Below, in pieces: positions 11,701-24,722 of a stretch of 64,000 bases of DNA. Below the pieces are notes generated by a model. The model saw only the letters and a program-made list of their open reading frames with translations. It had not been told where the DNA came from and searched no databases. The translations under genes were made by a program, and so were the position numbers. Within the stretch, counting starts at the first letter, position 1. Every line of letters begins with the position of its first letter. This DNA comes from Chlamydomonas reinhardtii (Eukaryota > Chlorophyta > Chlorophyceae > Chlamydomonadales > Chlamydomonadaceae), in assembly GCF_000002595.2 (NCBI RefSeq), contig NC_057013.1:5458927-5522926 (forward strand). The letters are read 5' to 3'.

Positions 11701-12742
11701 GCGCATGCCTTGTGGCCACGGTTGGCTAGCTAGCTAGGACGTACATGGCAGGCGCGCACAGACACGTACGCAAGCAATGCATGATGACACCCATCACCGC
11801 TTCAATGCACCTCACACGCCGCCCCCATCACTGACGCATAACCACTTCACAGATGGCCGATTATTCCGGCGAGAAAGGATCCTCTGGCTACCTCAGTACC
11901 GTGCTGCCGTCGCTGCAGATTCCCGAGGCTGGTGGGTTGCTATTGGTGCTCTTAAATCACAATGGGAGGTCTAGTGCCTGCGGTGACTACCGCACACATA
12001 CACGCAACCCGTGCTAACGTTGCCAATCTGGCCGCCCCGCCCCGCCCCGGCTAGCTCCTGCATGCTGTGCCGCTGAGGCAGGTCCACACTCATTGTCATT
12101 CCTGCCGTGACCTGTTGCATTGAGAAATACAACTGACAGTCAACGCATCTGCTGGTCTGCTGCTGCACTGTGCTGCAACAGACCCTTCGACCGACGCCCT
12201 CCCGCCTGTATTCCAGGCCAGCACTTACGCCAACAAGTGGTAAGTTTCCCTACCAAGTAACACAACATGTAACACAACGCTCATCTAGGGGCGGGTTCAT
12301 GCTGCGCGCCCACCCACCCGCCCGCCGCCATCGCGTGTGCTACATACACCCCCGCGTCCTCCGTCAACGTGCACCAGGGAAGGCCCGTAACTCTACCCGA
12401 TACCGTCTAGCAAGGCATACATACCGGTTGCGTCACTTACCTGTATGTGCTGCACACGCAGGGTGACAATCACAGGCGGCCAGCCCGATGCCACGTACCC
12501 CGCGCTTCAGCAGATGGATTACACGGTGGGTCGGGGGCCTTGACAGTCAGCCGGTGTGCTCGTGCCTGACGCAAACCATATGTCTCCATACGCATGGTAC
12601 ATCTCACACGTAGGTTGGCACGCATGTCAATTCCATTGCCCGACCATTTGTTCCTCCCCTCCTCCTCCTGTGCTTGCAGGTGGGCGACTCCTGTGCTAGC
12701 GGCCGGCTGTTCGCCTTCCGCTGCACCTACAGGAGCACCTAA
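8780..12742 (+). CDS. Secreted two-module SRCR protein with Pro-rich linkers (copy 2)
   Basis: Twelve exons: 8780-8837, 9082-9276, 9522-9682, 10024-10115, 10407-10639, 10833-10889, 11092-11282, 11527-11601, 11853-11931, 12182-12239, 12462-12525, 12680-12742; total 441 aa, all phases consistent. Exon 1 is a signal peptide (MRRELVCALFVAIILGLYQ) of exactly the same length (58 nt, phase 1) as in copy 1. Exon 2 is a Pro/Lys/Arg linker. Exons 3-5 form SRCR domain 1 (NGIRLVGG, GRLEVSSKDGW, WRPVC, VMCELLGYTYGRLYYDD, DCSPN, WRCTF, SCDYTGPLVGVEC). Exon 6 is the PPAPPPPPSPPSPPD linker. Exons 7-12 form the second module (LESNLC, MAALCAID, VADTVCKQ, WVTITGGQPDATYPALQQ, LFAFRC) and end in TAA. Expected to be a secreted or matrix-attached binding protein. 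An in-frame TGTAA signal lies 148 bases after the stop. Confidence 0.88.
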
Positions 12743-12889
12743 GGATAGCGCAGCTTATTTCTCGTGTACGGACCCTAAGAACCTATCTATTTATGATGTG
12801 GCAAACCGGCATTGAGCGCCGCTCTGCTGAATTAGCCTGCAGCAGGTACTGTATCAACCTTCTGGGCTGTCAGCAAGACGGTTGCTAGC

Positions 12890-12894
12890 TGTAA
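12890..12894 (+). terminator. TGTAA polyadenylation signal of SRCR copy 2
   Basis: TGTAA, the usual volvocine polyadenylation signal, lies about 150 bases after the stop codon of SRCR copy 2. Confidence 0.55.
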
Positions 12895-14236
12895 TACGTG
12901 CTGTTTTCACGGATGCGTGGCCACTCCAAAGTCCAAACATGCACGGCTCCTTGCCTCTACCTCGATTACTGGGTGGTGCACTGCAACGTCGGCAAGTGTA
13001 ATTGATACGCATGGCTGCGTGAGATGCATGCGTGGCGCGCATGCCTGGTTGGAGGGCAGGCAGGGCATCGGCTGTAAGTCTGGATAGATGCTGGGTCCCC
13101 AACGTCGCCACGGCACTCCTCTCTCGCTCACGACGGCCAATCCCAGCAGCCTTCGTGTATAGACTGCCTGTGGCAGAGTGGAGCGGCTAGCCCAAAAGAG
13201 GCCTCACAGGGAGTTTGCACACGCGCCCCCTCGCGGCCCAGCGCCCAACATGGCCTGGAGAAAGTAAGAGCAAAACGCTGGCGAATGACAGAGAGCGCAA
13301 TAGCTGGGTATTGGTTATGGAGGGGCACCGGGTGCGGTGTCCAACTCAAAGTCGTTGATACGGTAGCAGTCACATTCGGGATGTGACTGTGTCGGCTAGC
13401 GAGTGTCGGATGACAGGCAGCACGCAAGTGTTCGCCAGATACCCGGAAACAGTAATGCCGGCCTCTGCTAACCGGAAGTTCACTGATGGGTTACTAACGT
13501 ATTCAAGAGGCCTGGAGCGGAGTCTGCTGATGCGCGTGTGAGACGGGCTGTTGGGAGTGGGAAGCGTACCGTACGCGGGGAAGGATGGCACGCATGTTCG
13601 TGTCAGTAATGGGCTGGCCCTACAACCTCGTCCCCATGTCAGGACCTCCATGCTACTATGGGTCGGACCTAATGTCGAGCAGACGCAGGCACACGACCAG
13701 GGCTCCCCTGGCTCATCTCTCTTTCCCAGGACAGGAACGCCCGTCCTGTGCACCACCTTGCAACCACACACGCACGCACTTTCCCCGATATTTCTTGAGC
13801 CCTGTCTGCGGCTCTGCAGGCATCGTGGGCTGCCCACGGGCGCACCCAGTGGGGGGCAAGGTGGGGGGCACCCCTATGGGCTGCCTAACTGCGTAGGCAG
13901 TCGTAGGTCAACCGCAGGGTTCAGGCATGCCTCTACACCACCGAGCTCCAATTATATCTCACATAATCCGCGTCCCGTAGCTAAAGCTCGAGAGATATTC
14001 ATGCCACGTTCGAAGGCTGCCCGTTCCCACATTGTGACTGGCCGTGTGGACCGTGCCGCCCGCCAAGCACTGAGTCATCCCGGCTGTGCCCCAATCCAAC
14101 GTTCGCGGCCCCGCTCCCGGCCCTGTGTAGTAGTTCGACTCTAAGTAGTAATGCTGGGCACGTAAGCCACATAGATTTTACTCGCTGCAACAAGACCGTA
14201 GGGAAGCTTCCTCCAGCTAGGAACGAGCCCACCACG
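12895..14236. other. Spacer between SRCR copies 2 and 3
   Basis: An open frame at 13551-14144 exists but has no motif and no splice support. The stretch just before 14237 is the presumed promoter and leader of copy 3. Nothing else is supported. Confidence 0.5.
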
Positions 14237-17200
14237 ATGGGCCAGACTTATGGCCTTGTGGGTGGGCTTGTGATGGTCATCATCGCGCTGGCCTCCATTC
14301 CAAGCGGTGAGTGGCAAGCTATAGTTCGCGCTTGGGGCGCGTGAGTTGCGCGACATCGGAGCACCTGCTAGGAAGCCGGGGACTCGTGTGTTTGCGTAGT
14401 TGGCTGCTTATAACGTCTCATGGACACTGGGCCTTTAGGTTATGCGGGCGTTCTAATTGGAAGAGTGAGCGCCGGGTTCTCAAGTTGCTTTGGGGAAGAA
14501 CGGCCTTTCCAGCGTTGGGTGTGAAGGCTGGCTCAACAAGCAAAGTAAAATGGAAGCCAATTTCTGCTACGGGTCTCATCCAACTAGAAGTGAATGCTTT
14601 CGGCAATAGTTGTCCAACTTGAGGGTCCCGGCCTTACGACGTCGCCCAGTTGTCTGCATATGCTCTTGAAATCAACAGATGTGGAGGCTCGGGACTTCAA
14701 GCTAAATGTCCAGAAGGGGCAGCAAACCTTGTGGCAGAAGTCGCCACCGCCCAAACACCGGACGAGCAGTCCCCCGCCCAAGCGGAGAGCGGTGGCGCCC
14801 CCGCCTCCCTCACCAGAGCCCCCATCAGCCCCGTTGCCGGATCCGGCCAACTCCCGTAAGTGATCCCACAGCTTTAGCCCTGCACATCCAGTAGGAATTT
14901 GCCTCGCAGCGCATGTGGTTCCTCACCTGCCCTCACCTCACGACATCCCCCGTCGCATCCCGTGTGCACTTCCCCGTGCATGACGTCCGGTCGCGCAGGC
15001 GAGAAGAACGGAGTGCGGCTGGTGCTGGGCGATGGGCCGCGGGGCCGCCTGGAGCTTTCCTCCACTGAAGGATGGCTGACAGACTATGTTGACGGAGCCG
15101 TGGCATGGCTGCCAGTGTGTCAGATGATTGGCTTTGACGACTCCAAGGCGCAGGTAGAGAGGTCGGGGCTTGACGGGAAGGTTTTGTATGCCCAAGCCAA
15201 TGCAGTGGAGAGGAAGGCCACCAAAGATGCACGGATTGATTGCTACGGGGTGAACCTGTGTCCAACTGCGCTAGAATGGGCTAGGGGGAGCTGCAGGAAG
15301 GCAGCCAAGCAAAGCCGGCAGTGGGGGCAGGGGCGACAGCATGCATCTGGGCGAGCGGGCTTGGATGGGGGAATGTGTGAGTGTCTGTAAGGTGGGTTGT
15401 GCCCGCGGCGTGCTTCACACAGTACAGAGCTTGCGTCACTGCCGCGTGCGACCGCTTCCAATGCACCATACATGGGCAACAGGGGCACATAGTGTGCAAA
15501 AAAGCGTAGTCGCGTGATTGCCTGGTCCACAGACTCGTCCGGCTGTGCCCAGGTCTCGCCAAGTGTATGTGGGCGGCGTGCCTGACGCACCGCCCAGGGC
15601 ACCCAAACAACCACACTCTTATAACTGCCCCGTGCAGATCATGTGTGAGCTGCTGGGCTACACGTACGGCCGGCTGTACTACGACGATGAGGTGGCGTGG
15701 CGGCCACCCAACGACACCGCTAGCTACACGTAAGTTTCTCAAAGGGGGGGATCGCCTTCTACTGTAACAGAGTTCCTTGGGACTGCCGTAGGCCCGTGGT
15801 CTGTGGCACCGGGGCCGGCTGGTGCGGCGGTGTGTGTGCCAGTTTTCCGTTGCTTGGGATGCAAGCTGTGCCGATGTGCTGATGTGCCGATGTGCTGATG
15901 TGGCGGCGTGCTGGTGTTGGCGAGGTGATGTTGAGGGGGTCGCCCTGCGCAATCCGTGGGGCCGTAGCATGGCTTCCGGGCTGAAGGTGGGGCAGGGCGG
16001 CGAAGTTGCGAATGCCCCTGCGCCAGCCCTATGGTGCCTTGGTGCGCTGGAGTAAGCGTTGCGCCGCGCCCCGACTGGCCGTCACTCTTACCCCCCTCCG
16101 TTCTCCATGGCCGGCTAACCTCCCCCCCCGGCCTGCGCCACGCTCTGCGCTCTCTCGCCCGCCTGCAGTGACCTGCCCATTGAAAACCTGGACTGCTCGC
16201 CAAACTACCCAGATGCGCCGCCGCCCAGGTAGATGTCTTGAGCATCGCTGGCTCGCGCTGCCGCCTGTGTCAGAGACGATGGCTCAGGCTCGCCTAATGC
16301 GCCTTCCACTACCGCTCCCCACCCCCCACCAACTGAAATCCCTTTCCAAGAATCTAACCTCCCAGTATGCCGCTCTTGGCAAATCACTTGTTGCGCTTGC
16401 AGCTCTGAGGGCGGGGACCAGACGGCCGGCGGCCACCGCCGCCGCCTGCTGGCGCCACTGCGAGCCGACATCAACATCCCCAAGAACGCGCCGTACACGT
16501 GCAGCTTCTACTCGTACGCCACCAAGCGGTGCGACTACTCCGGGCCGCTGGTGGGCGTGGAGTGCGGAGGTGAATGGGCCCCGCGAGGCGTGGCGTTGGG
16601 TGCTGTATGCGTGTGTATGGTCCGCGCGTTTGTGATGTGTGGTGCGCACGCGGCTTGGTGGCCGCGTGTCTATGACGCGAAATTTGCGGTGGGCCGCGGC
16701 AAGAGGGCACGGGGCTGGGATAGGCTATGCTTTTCAGCTTGATTACTTGAACTGTTAAACGTGTTGTGGTCGACGCGCTGACAGCTTCGTGCGTGTCATG
16801 TGCTGTCTGCAGATGATGTGTTCCCCCCGGCGCCCCCGCCCCCGCCGCGCCCGCCCAGCCCGCCCAATGGTGAGCTCGCAGGCGACGACACATTTTTCGT
16901 GCATGGCTGCAGTGTACTGCAGCCCTACAGGCACACACGAGTATGTATGTGCGGTTGCCGCCCGTCATCACCCATGCCCTGCCCTCCGCCAGAACTCCAG
17001 CTGGCCAGCCGCCCCATCACCCCACCCCAGTTGCCGCAGGCCACAACCGAATGGAACGCCCAACTACCTTTCCAAACCCCCAACCCCCAACCGCCCCAAA
17101 CTCCCGCCGCCGCCTTTCTCCCTACCTCCCCCAAACAGCCCCCCCGGACCGCAACGTGGATCTCAAGTTGTACGGCGTGGGTGTGGGCACTGTGGCCGAC

Positions 17201-18803
17201 CTGGAGTCCAACCTGTGCGACAGCGAGGAGCAGGACGGGTGCCGCAGCTACGAGCGGGCGGAGGTGCTCATCGCGGACCCTGCCAACCCAGGGTCGCAGG
17301 TGCGGGCGGGCGTGGGGGCGGGCGGGCGGGCGGGAGGGTGTGTTGGGGGAAGCTGGGTTGGAGGGCGTGTGTGGCCGCGCATCTGCTGGGTTGGGGGGCG
17401 TGTGCGGCCACGCATCTGCTGGGTTGGAGGGCGTGTGCGACCTTGCCGCGATGTACGATGGCAGGTGGCGCAGCGGTTGGATTGTACTGGTAGCGGAAAC
17501 GTGCGCCGCACAGCTTGCCCAGGCTCCATGTCAGCTGCGAGCCGGGCTCTGTCCAAATGACCGCTGGCATCTCACGTCTCGCGGGGGCCCCATTCCTCAT
17601 CCTGATTTCGGATCCAGATCTGGGCGCCTATCTGCTCCGTTGACAACAATGATGACCTGGCCATATTGGTGGGCGACACGCTCTGCAAGCAGGTGCGTGG
17701 GTGCGGATTTGAGAAAGGAAATGGCGACAGGATGTGGGCAGGTGAAAGGAGCGGTATGGGCTGCGCTGCTGGAACGTCCTCGGTGAGGGCCGGGCCCGAG
17801 GACGGCGCATGCAGGCGTCGTGTTGTTCGAAGTGGCGTTAACCGTGCGTGTGTTGCATCCCGTGTTGCCCCAGGTCGTCAACTACCCGGACCCCGGCTAC
17901 GTGTCCTACAGCGGCGAGGTGCAGCTGCCGCTACAGATCCCGGAAGGTGAGGCGCGGACCAATCACTGAGGATTCGTTCTTCAGCCCCCTGCCAGCGACG
18001 TTGGGTGTTGAAAAGACCATTGCATGCACGCTTGGCCACAGAGGCTTCGCGCGCAGCAAGCAGGGTCGGGTGCTGATGTCCTGGCGATGCAACCAACCAT
18101 TGCAGCAGGATACTGCGATGGCACGCCCCCCACAGTCGCGCGGCCGCATGCTGATGTGTGCGGTGTGGCTGTGCCCCGCCTGACCCTACGCCCCACAGAG
18201 CCCGACGCAGCTGCGGAGGGCAACCTGTTCCGCCCCAGCAAGTATACTCAGTGGTGAGCGTGCGTGAATGGTGGCTCCAAGGCTCCCTTGCTACTGTATG
18301 CCCTGCTTTATCACCCAGTCGCACGCCCAGTGCATGCCGTGGACCGTCGAGCAACCCGGAGGTGGAGGTGGAGAGCGACGGGCATGGCTGGCCACGCGCT
18401 GACATGTGTGGCGCGCATTTCTGCTGTTTGTGGCGTGCGTGCAGGGTCACATTCACGGGCGGCGAGCCGGACGCCCGGTACCCCGCGCTGCAGCAGTTGG
18501 AGTACACGGTGGGTCGGTGCAGAGGGCATGCCAGTTGCCGCATGCACGCAGGCCGTTGCGTTCTTCGTGATGGCGGCTGGAGCCTCGGGTGCCCTTGCTG
18601 CGGGCGCCCGCCCTCACAGTTTGCACGTACACATGACGCATGCATACTGGGGATGTGTCGGACGCGCGCACGGCTGCACACGGTAGCTTCACCAGCCCGC
18701 CCCGTGCGCCTGCACCCTCGTTTCTTTCCTGTGTTGGCAGGTGGCGTCGGCATGTGAGAGTGCCCAGCTCTTCGCCGTCTTCTGCTCCTACGCAGATGAT
18801 TGA
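14237..18803 (+). CDS. Secreted two-module SRCR protein with Pro-rich linkers (copy 3)
   Basis: Thirteen exons: 14237-14306, 14679-14855, 14999-15153, 15638-15729, 16169-16228, 16403-16569, 16813-16869, 17139-17299, 17618-17692, 17874-17946, 18199-18253, 18445-18508, 18741-18803; total 422 aa, all phases consistent. Exon 1 is a hydrophobic signal (YGLVGGLVMVIIALASIPS). Exon 2 is a linker with SPPPK and PPPPSPEPP. Exons 3-6 form SRCR domain 1 (NGVRLVLG, GRLELSSTEGW, WLPVC, IMCELLGYTYGRLYYDD, DCSPN, YTCSF, RCDYSGPLVGVEC). Exon 7 is FPPAPPPPPRPPSPPN. Exons 8-13 form the second module (LESNLC, IWAPIC, VGDTLCKQ, FTGGEPDARYPALQQ, LFAVFC), ending in TGA. Compared with copy 2, domain 1 has one extra intron (16229-16402). 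Role as for the other copies: a secreted binding protein, ligand unknown. Confidence 0.88.
17340..17452 (+). repeat. About 44-bp minisatellite in SRCR copy 3 intron
   Basis: A unit beginning GGGTTGGAGGGCGTGTG and ending CGCATCTGCT is repeated about 2.5 times with few differences. It lies wholly within the intron after exon 8. Confidence 0.75.
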
Positions 18804-20376
18804 TGGTGGGGATTCCGTGGAAGCACATCCGCCTGATCAGCTGCTCCTGTGGTCTCGGGTGAAGGTTTAGAAGCACTGCTTTGTATTTGTGTGCGAACCC
18901 CCAGCATTTGAGTTTCCACACCTTGAACTGGCCTCAGACGGTGAGACCTCGGGCGTTGTGCTTAGGGGTTGTGCTAGATCAGGAGGTTTGAGGCATGGTT
19001 GGTTTAGGTTAGGCAAGCATCGGGCACGTGTGTACGACGTGTGTGTTGTGTGTGCACGCACGCATGATCCTGGAGTTACACACATGGGCGACCCAACGAC
19101 GGCCTGGAGGCCCGATGTGTGTGTGTGTGTGTGGCCAGTGGGTCTTCCACCGGGTGTCGCGTCGCGCGGTGAGCCTGTGACTGACTTGCTCCGCGATTAC
19201 TACGGTAGTGCGGGCCAACGGACAGCGTTGCCGGCGCACATGAGAGATTAGATGAAAGCAGAAAGTATGGATGTGCGTGCTGCGTGCAGTGTAATCCATG
19301 CCGGTGAGATTGTGAGACGCAGCGCACGTGTGCGCGCGTGACTTTTATGTGCATGTACTCGTGTATGCGCGTGTAAAGCCCGACCACCTGCCCAGGTGCT
19401 GGCTGTCGGGGCTGGGGTTGGGCTGCAAGCTCTGCTTAAAACACACACAGCGCGCTCCCCCCGCTACACGTGCGGGTAATGCAACGTACGTGCACAGATT
19501 GCCGATGAGCCGGTGAGCCCCTTTTGGGGACCCTGTCGAACTCAGGCGAGTCTACAACTCCACAGAGGTACCTCTACCCCCCAAGATTAGCCACAGCCCC
19601 TGTGCCTCCCGCAGTGCTTCTCGGAGTTCCTCGGCCGCACTCAGCGTTCATGTTTCTCCGCACGTCGATAGCCATCTGCAGTTTCCGCCAAGAACTGTCG
19701 GCCACACAGGACGCACTTCACAGTCCAAGCAAAGCTTGCTCGCCTCTATCGGAGACGCCTCTCACCCTCATACCCGAAGTTCCGTTGTCTATTCCGCGTC
19801 ATACGGTATGCGGCGCGCGTCTGTCCCGGCTTGCAAGGTCGCACGCAAACGCACGCGGCGCCAATCACTCGCAGCCACCTCACAATCGGTACGTGCACGC
19901 TTCCTGCAGTGCTATCTCTCATGCCGCTCACGACTGCACTGCAGCCACCCGTACGTCATAAGCTACCTCTGTGCCGCTCCTCCTCCTCCTGTTGCTACTG
20001 CCGCCGCCAGCACTCCGGCTATGTCGTTCGCCTGGCATTGCCAGTGCAACCTGTGCTCCGCTATCTGCCATGTATGCCATTACCGCTCTGCTACTGCTGG
20101 GTGGCACTGCTGCTGCTACTGCTGCTACTGCTGTTGGTTGTGGCGTTGAGCGCCATCTGCACGGGGTGGCTCGTCACGTAGCGCCGGAGCTTGTTGGGCA
20201 CCGAGCTGGGGCAGGCCTGCGGGGCAGCAGGAGGAGATGCAGAGGCGCGCGTGTGCGTGTGTGTTCTTGTTCGAGGGCACAAGGAAAGCATCGATGGGTG
20301 CGCAGCATCCCGGCCAGTCCTGACACGCCATGGCAAGGACTCAGCAGCTACTCGAATGCGCATAACTCCCCCACTG
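18804..20376. other. Convergent spacer between SRCR copy 3 and the GT61 gene
   Basis: Contains the 3' UTRs of two convergent genes. Short GT and CTG runs are present (about 19111-19132, 20100-20140). A small frame at 19921-20181 encodes a Leu-rich hydrophobic stretch, but it arises from CTG/CTA triplet repeats and is not supported as a gene. Confidence 0.5.
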
Positions 20377-20951
20377 TTATTGCCCGCCTCGGCCAGCCAG
20401 CCACCCAAAACCCACCCGCGGGAACATGACATCAAAGTTGTACTGGTCGTTGAAGCTGGGGCCGGCCACCGCCTCGCCGCCGCCCCCTGCCTTGGCCGCC
20501 GCCGCCTCCGCCGCCTTACGCCGGGCGGCGTTGGCGTTGATGCGCGCTGACACCTCGTCCATAGCCCTGAGGTGGTAGGTGGGTGGGTGGCTGGGTGGGT
20601 GGGTGGGTACGGTGGGAGGCGTGTATGGGGACGTGTTTGGGATGATGTTTCCCGGCTGCCCGCCCGCACCTGACCAAGGCGTCTGTGGCGACCTTGATGT
20701 CAATGTCGGGGCCCTGGTAGCGGACCTGCGGGCCAAGGGAGGGAGGGTGTAGCCGGACGCGAGCAAGACAAGAGTTGCGTAGCCCAGAGCGGCAGTGAAA
20801 CGGGCGGCAGCATGACACGCAGGAGGAGGCCCAGGCCAACTGGGTGAAGCGAACACGTGCCCACATACCCGCCCTGGCTGCGTCTTCGCGTCCGCGCATC
20901 CCTGTTCCTTCTTGGGGATTCCACATGCCCACCTCCACACCCACCAGCCGC

Positions 20952-21024
<73 letters not shown>

Positions 21025-24000
21025 TGGGCTAGCTTCGCACGCACGCACGCACGCTCGGTAAATCGGTAGGTATCGGTAAGTAACTCCGGCGTCGTCTGGG
21101 CGGGCTTTCGTTTCGTTTCTTAACACACACGCACCTGCTCGTAGTAGGCGCCCATGTTGTGTGCCAGGCTGGGGAACAGGTTGAGCATGTTGCCCGTCTG
21201 CGTGTCCTCCCACCCCACCCCCGCCAGCTCCAGCAGCGCGCTCTCGCCCGCCGCGGTGGAGGTCACGAACGTCAGCGCTGCACCGTGCACGCCGATCAGG
21301 ATGCCCGTCCTGAGGCACAGAGAGTGAGGCGCACAGAGGAAGGCGCACAGAAGAGGAGCACAGAAGAGGAGCACAGAGGTGAACAGAGAGGCGCAGGACG
21401 GATTGGGGGTGGGAGCGGGCTGGCGGGGTGGGCGGGCAGCGGCCACGGCCGGGCCTGGCACGGACAAATGCAAGCCGAGGCAAGCCTGCACGCCTCCCAC
21501 ACCACCTCCTTCATCCCCCACACGCTTCCTCGCACATCACCTCCAACACAGCACCTTTCCCCCTCATACTCGTGACTCGATCACTCCGTTCTTCACATTC
21601 ACGGCTACCCCTCCCTCTCAATCTTCCTCCTCCTGCCGCGCCCCCACCTGTATATTGTCATGAGCTGGTCCGGGTAGTAGGGCCAGTCGCTGAACTCGCC
21701 AAACACCAGGTCGAACTGCACGTCCACCGCCGCGGCGCGGCAGCCCGCCAGCCCCTCGTCGCCGCCGTAGTAGCGCGACAGCAGGCAGGAGCGTGAGTTC
21801 CACTCCAGGATGGCCAGCTGCGTGATTTTTGTGTGTGTGTGTGTGTGTGTGTGTTAAAGAGCACAAGGAAAACATTGCGCAAGGACAGTGTATGCGATGT
21901 GTGTGTGTATGTGTGTGTGTGTGTGTGTGTGTAAGGTTGCCGCAGATCGTGCTGGAGGCGGAGGGAGAGGCAACAGAGACGTGGGGAGGGCTAGGAGAGG
22001 GCGCGTGCTAAGAACCTCAGACACAACTGCAGACGCGTCGCGGACAGCGCCAAGTGCTATACAGGGCACATCCCATCCTGCGTCCTTCGTTCCTTCCTTG
22101 TGTGCTCTCGCCGGCAACACGCTTCGCTTCTTTGTAATTATTAATCATGAATGTAACCCAACCCACCTGCAGCGCCGTGACCACCGCGTTCTCGTTGGGC
22201 ACCATGCGCGCCGACTGCCACTCCGTCATGCCGGTGCCGGACGTCAGCCGCAGCGCCTCCAGGTTGCGGCGGCTGGTCCACACCACCTGCGGCTCCAGCA
22301 GCCCGGGCAGGTAGCCGGAACAGCGCAGGGCAGGCGGGCAGGCAGGCAAGCAGGCGGCCAGGCAAGTAGCAGGGGCGGGGCAAGGGTGTGCGGGGCAAGG
22401 GTGTGCGGGGCAAGGGTTCCCAGCAGGTTGGCCCCATTCGGGGCCGTCGGGCCCGGCGTTCCGGCGAGCAGCTCATGAGGCACATGCCGCCGTTGCCAAC
22501 ACCGCACCCAAACCATCCACCTCAAGCCACCGCACCGCCAGCGCGTTCGCCCGGCATCCCCGCGCGGCCTTACACGCCTCTCCCTGATACACCTTGCTCC
22601 ATCTGCCCTCCCCCTCCCTGCCCTCAGCCCCCAACCCCGTGCCCCAACCCCCGCCCCCACCACACCTGCCGGCGTATGATGCCGCCGGTCTCCGCGGCGT
22701 GGTGGTGCACTCGGGCCAGGTAGGCGGGGTCCAGCTCCTTGTGCAGCGTGCGCAGCCACCTGGGGGTGGGGTTGCATGATTGATTAAGAAGCGGAGTTGT
22801 AGCCAGGCACATTGGTACAGCAGGGGAGGGATGGGGATGGGGGGGTTGGGGTGGAGGAGGTTGGGGTTGCAAGGATGGTTAGGAAAGCGGTACAGGGGGT
22901 GGGGTTGGGTGGAGGAGAATGTGAAGAAAGAGGTGGGCGAGGGACAGGAGGAGGGAGTCACTGGAGACCTGCTTTCGCAGTTCACCACGGGGATGGAGGC
23001 GGGGGGATTGGAATGAACCACCCCCACCCACACCCACACCCACACCCACACCCACACAAACACACACCTACACACGCCCCAGGCTCCCTCACTTGTGCAC
23101 GCCGATCATGACTGGCGAGAAGCAGTCCGAGGTGTTGGGGTTGGGGTTGAAGGCGATGGAGTTTGTGAAGGCGTTGATGAACAGCGCGGTGCGGAAGCAG
23201 GTGTTGGGTGGGTAGGGCGCCTCCGCCAGGTGGCGCAGGCGGTAGGGGTAGGAGATGGCGGCGTAGGTGGGGCGGTAGGAGGCATGCGGCATTTGGTCGG
23301 CCAGCACGATCTGAACGCCCTGGGCGCGGACCTGGAGGGGGAAAGGACGAGGGGAAGGGGCGGGGGAGAGGCGGGACAGAGGGGGGAGAGGGAAGGGGGC
23401 AGAGTGAGCGAGCGAGGGTTGTGCTTGGAGGGTGGAATGATCGTTGGAATGGGGTGATGATGGGGATAAAATGAATGGGTGGCCGAGCCGCATGCCATCA
23501 GCGATATGTACATGGCGCCTGGCAGTCGGCAAAGGAGGTCCGCGCATGCTGAAGCGCTACCTAGGTGTGGTGGTTGCACGTGCCGCTGTATGGTGATTGG
23601 AGGCGACGCCGCATGCCGCTGCTGGGCCCGGGCCGCCGCCGACAGGGCTCTTCTGCGCACTGCCCGCACCACTGCCCGCACCACTGCGCGCACCGCACCA
23701 CTGCCCGCAGCCCCGCTCCGGACTCGCCATCCCGCGCCTGTGCTTCCCGGGCCACCTGCTTTCCTTCCCTTTGAGCCCACGTCTCTTTCAACTGTCGCTG
23801 TTCCCGTCCTCCCGCCCGCACCTCGGGCAGGTCCGCCACGGCCAGGCTTGTGAAGATGGTGGACAGCACCTGTGTGTGTGAGTGTGTGTAGGTAGGTAGG
23901 AGTGTTGCATAGGCACAAGAAAGGAAACAAGAGGAAAAACGCCGGGTTGGCTCGGATGGTGTCGTAAGCCGCGGCGAGGAACAGCGCAGCCGCAGCCACC

Positions 24001-24641
24001 GCCGGGGTTGCTTCCTTACCTCGGGGTAGACCACATAATCCCCCCCAACCACCACCACCTCACCCCGTAACTCTGCATCCCAAAGGGTCTCCATCAACTG
24101 AGAATCCCGCACAAGTGACTACCCACCAGCCCCTAACGTGGCTTGTCAGGCGTCTTCGCGTCTGTGGCCTCCAATAGGGAACGGCGAAAACCACCTCCTT
24201 GTCCGAGAGATGAGGTAGTTTCGAAGCCTTCGGCCTCAGACACTTGCACCCACGTGGCGTGGGCGCAGCCCACACCTGCCCTTGAGGGAGGGAGGCACCT
24301 TCATTGCCCGTTCTTTCGGTTCTGTCGCATAAACCACCCAGGCCACCCCGCCCACTCATCCCCCCCGCCCCTCACCTCTAGCTCGTGCAGCGTGTGTGTG
24401 TATCGGTCGCGGATCACGAAGGCCACGGGGTGCTCCACCACCCGCCCGCCGGCGGGGTCGCACGACTGGCGCACCACGTCGTAGGCGTTGTCCTGTGCGC
24501 ATGCGTGTGCGGCAGGTGGCAGGTTGATGGTTAGTGGGTGGTGGCGGTGGTGGTTAGTTGATTCCAACATCAACAAAGTGTGGCCCAGGACGAAGGGAGG
24601 CGCAAGCAGTGTGTCTGGGTGGGGGGGGCATGAGTGTGTGT

Positions 24642-24677
<36 letters not shown>

Positions 24678-24684
24678 ATGTGTT

Positions 24685-24722
<38 letters not shown>

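Noticed and set aside
19524-20181. Possible small membrane protein (Leu-rich)
   Set aside because: The Leu run comes from CTG/CTA triplets and the frame has no start context or partner exons.
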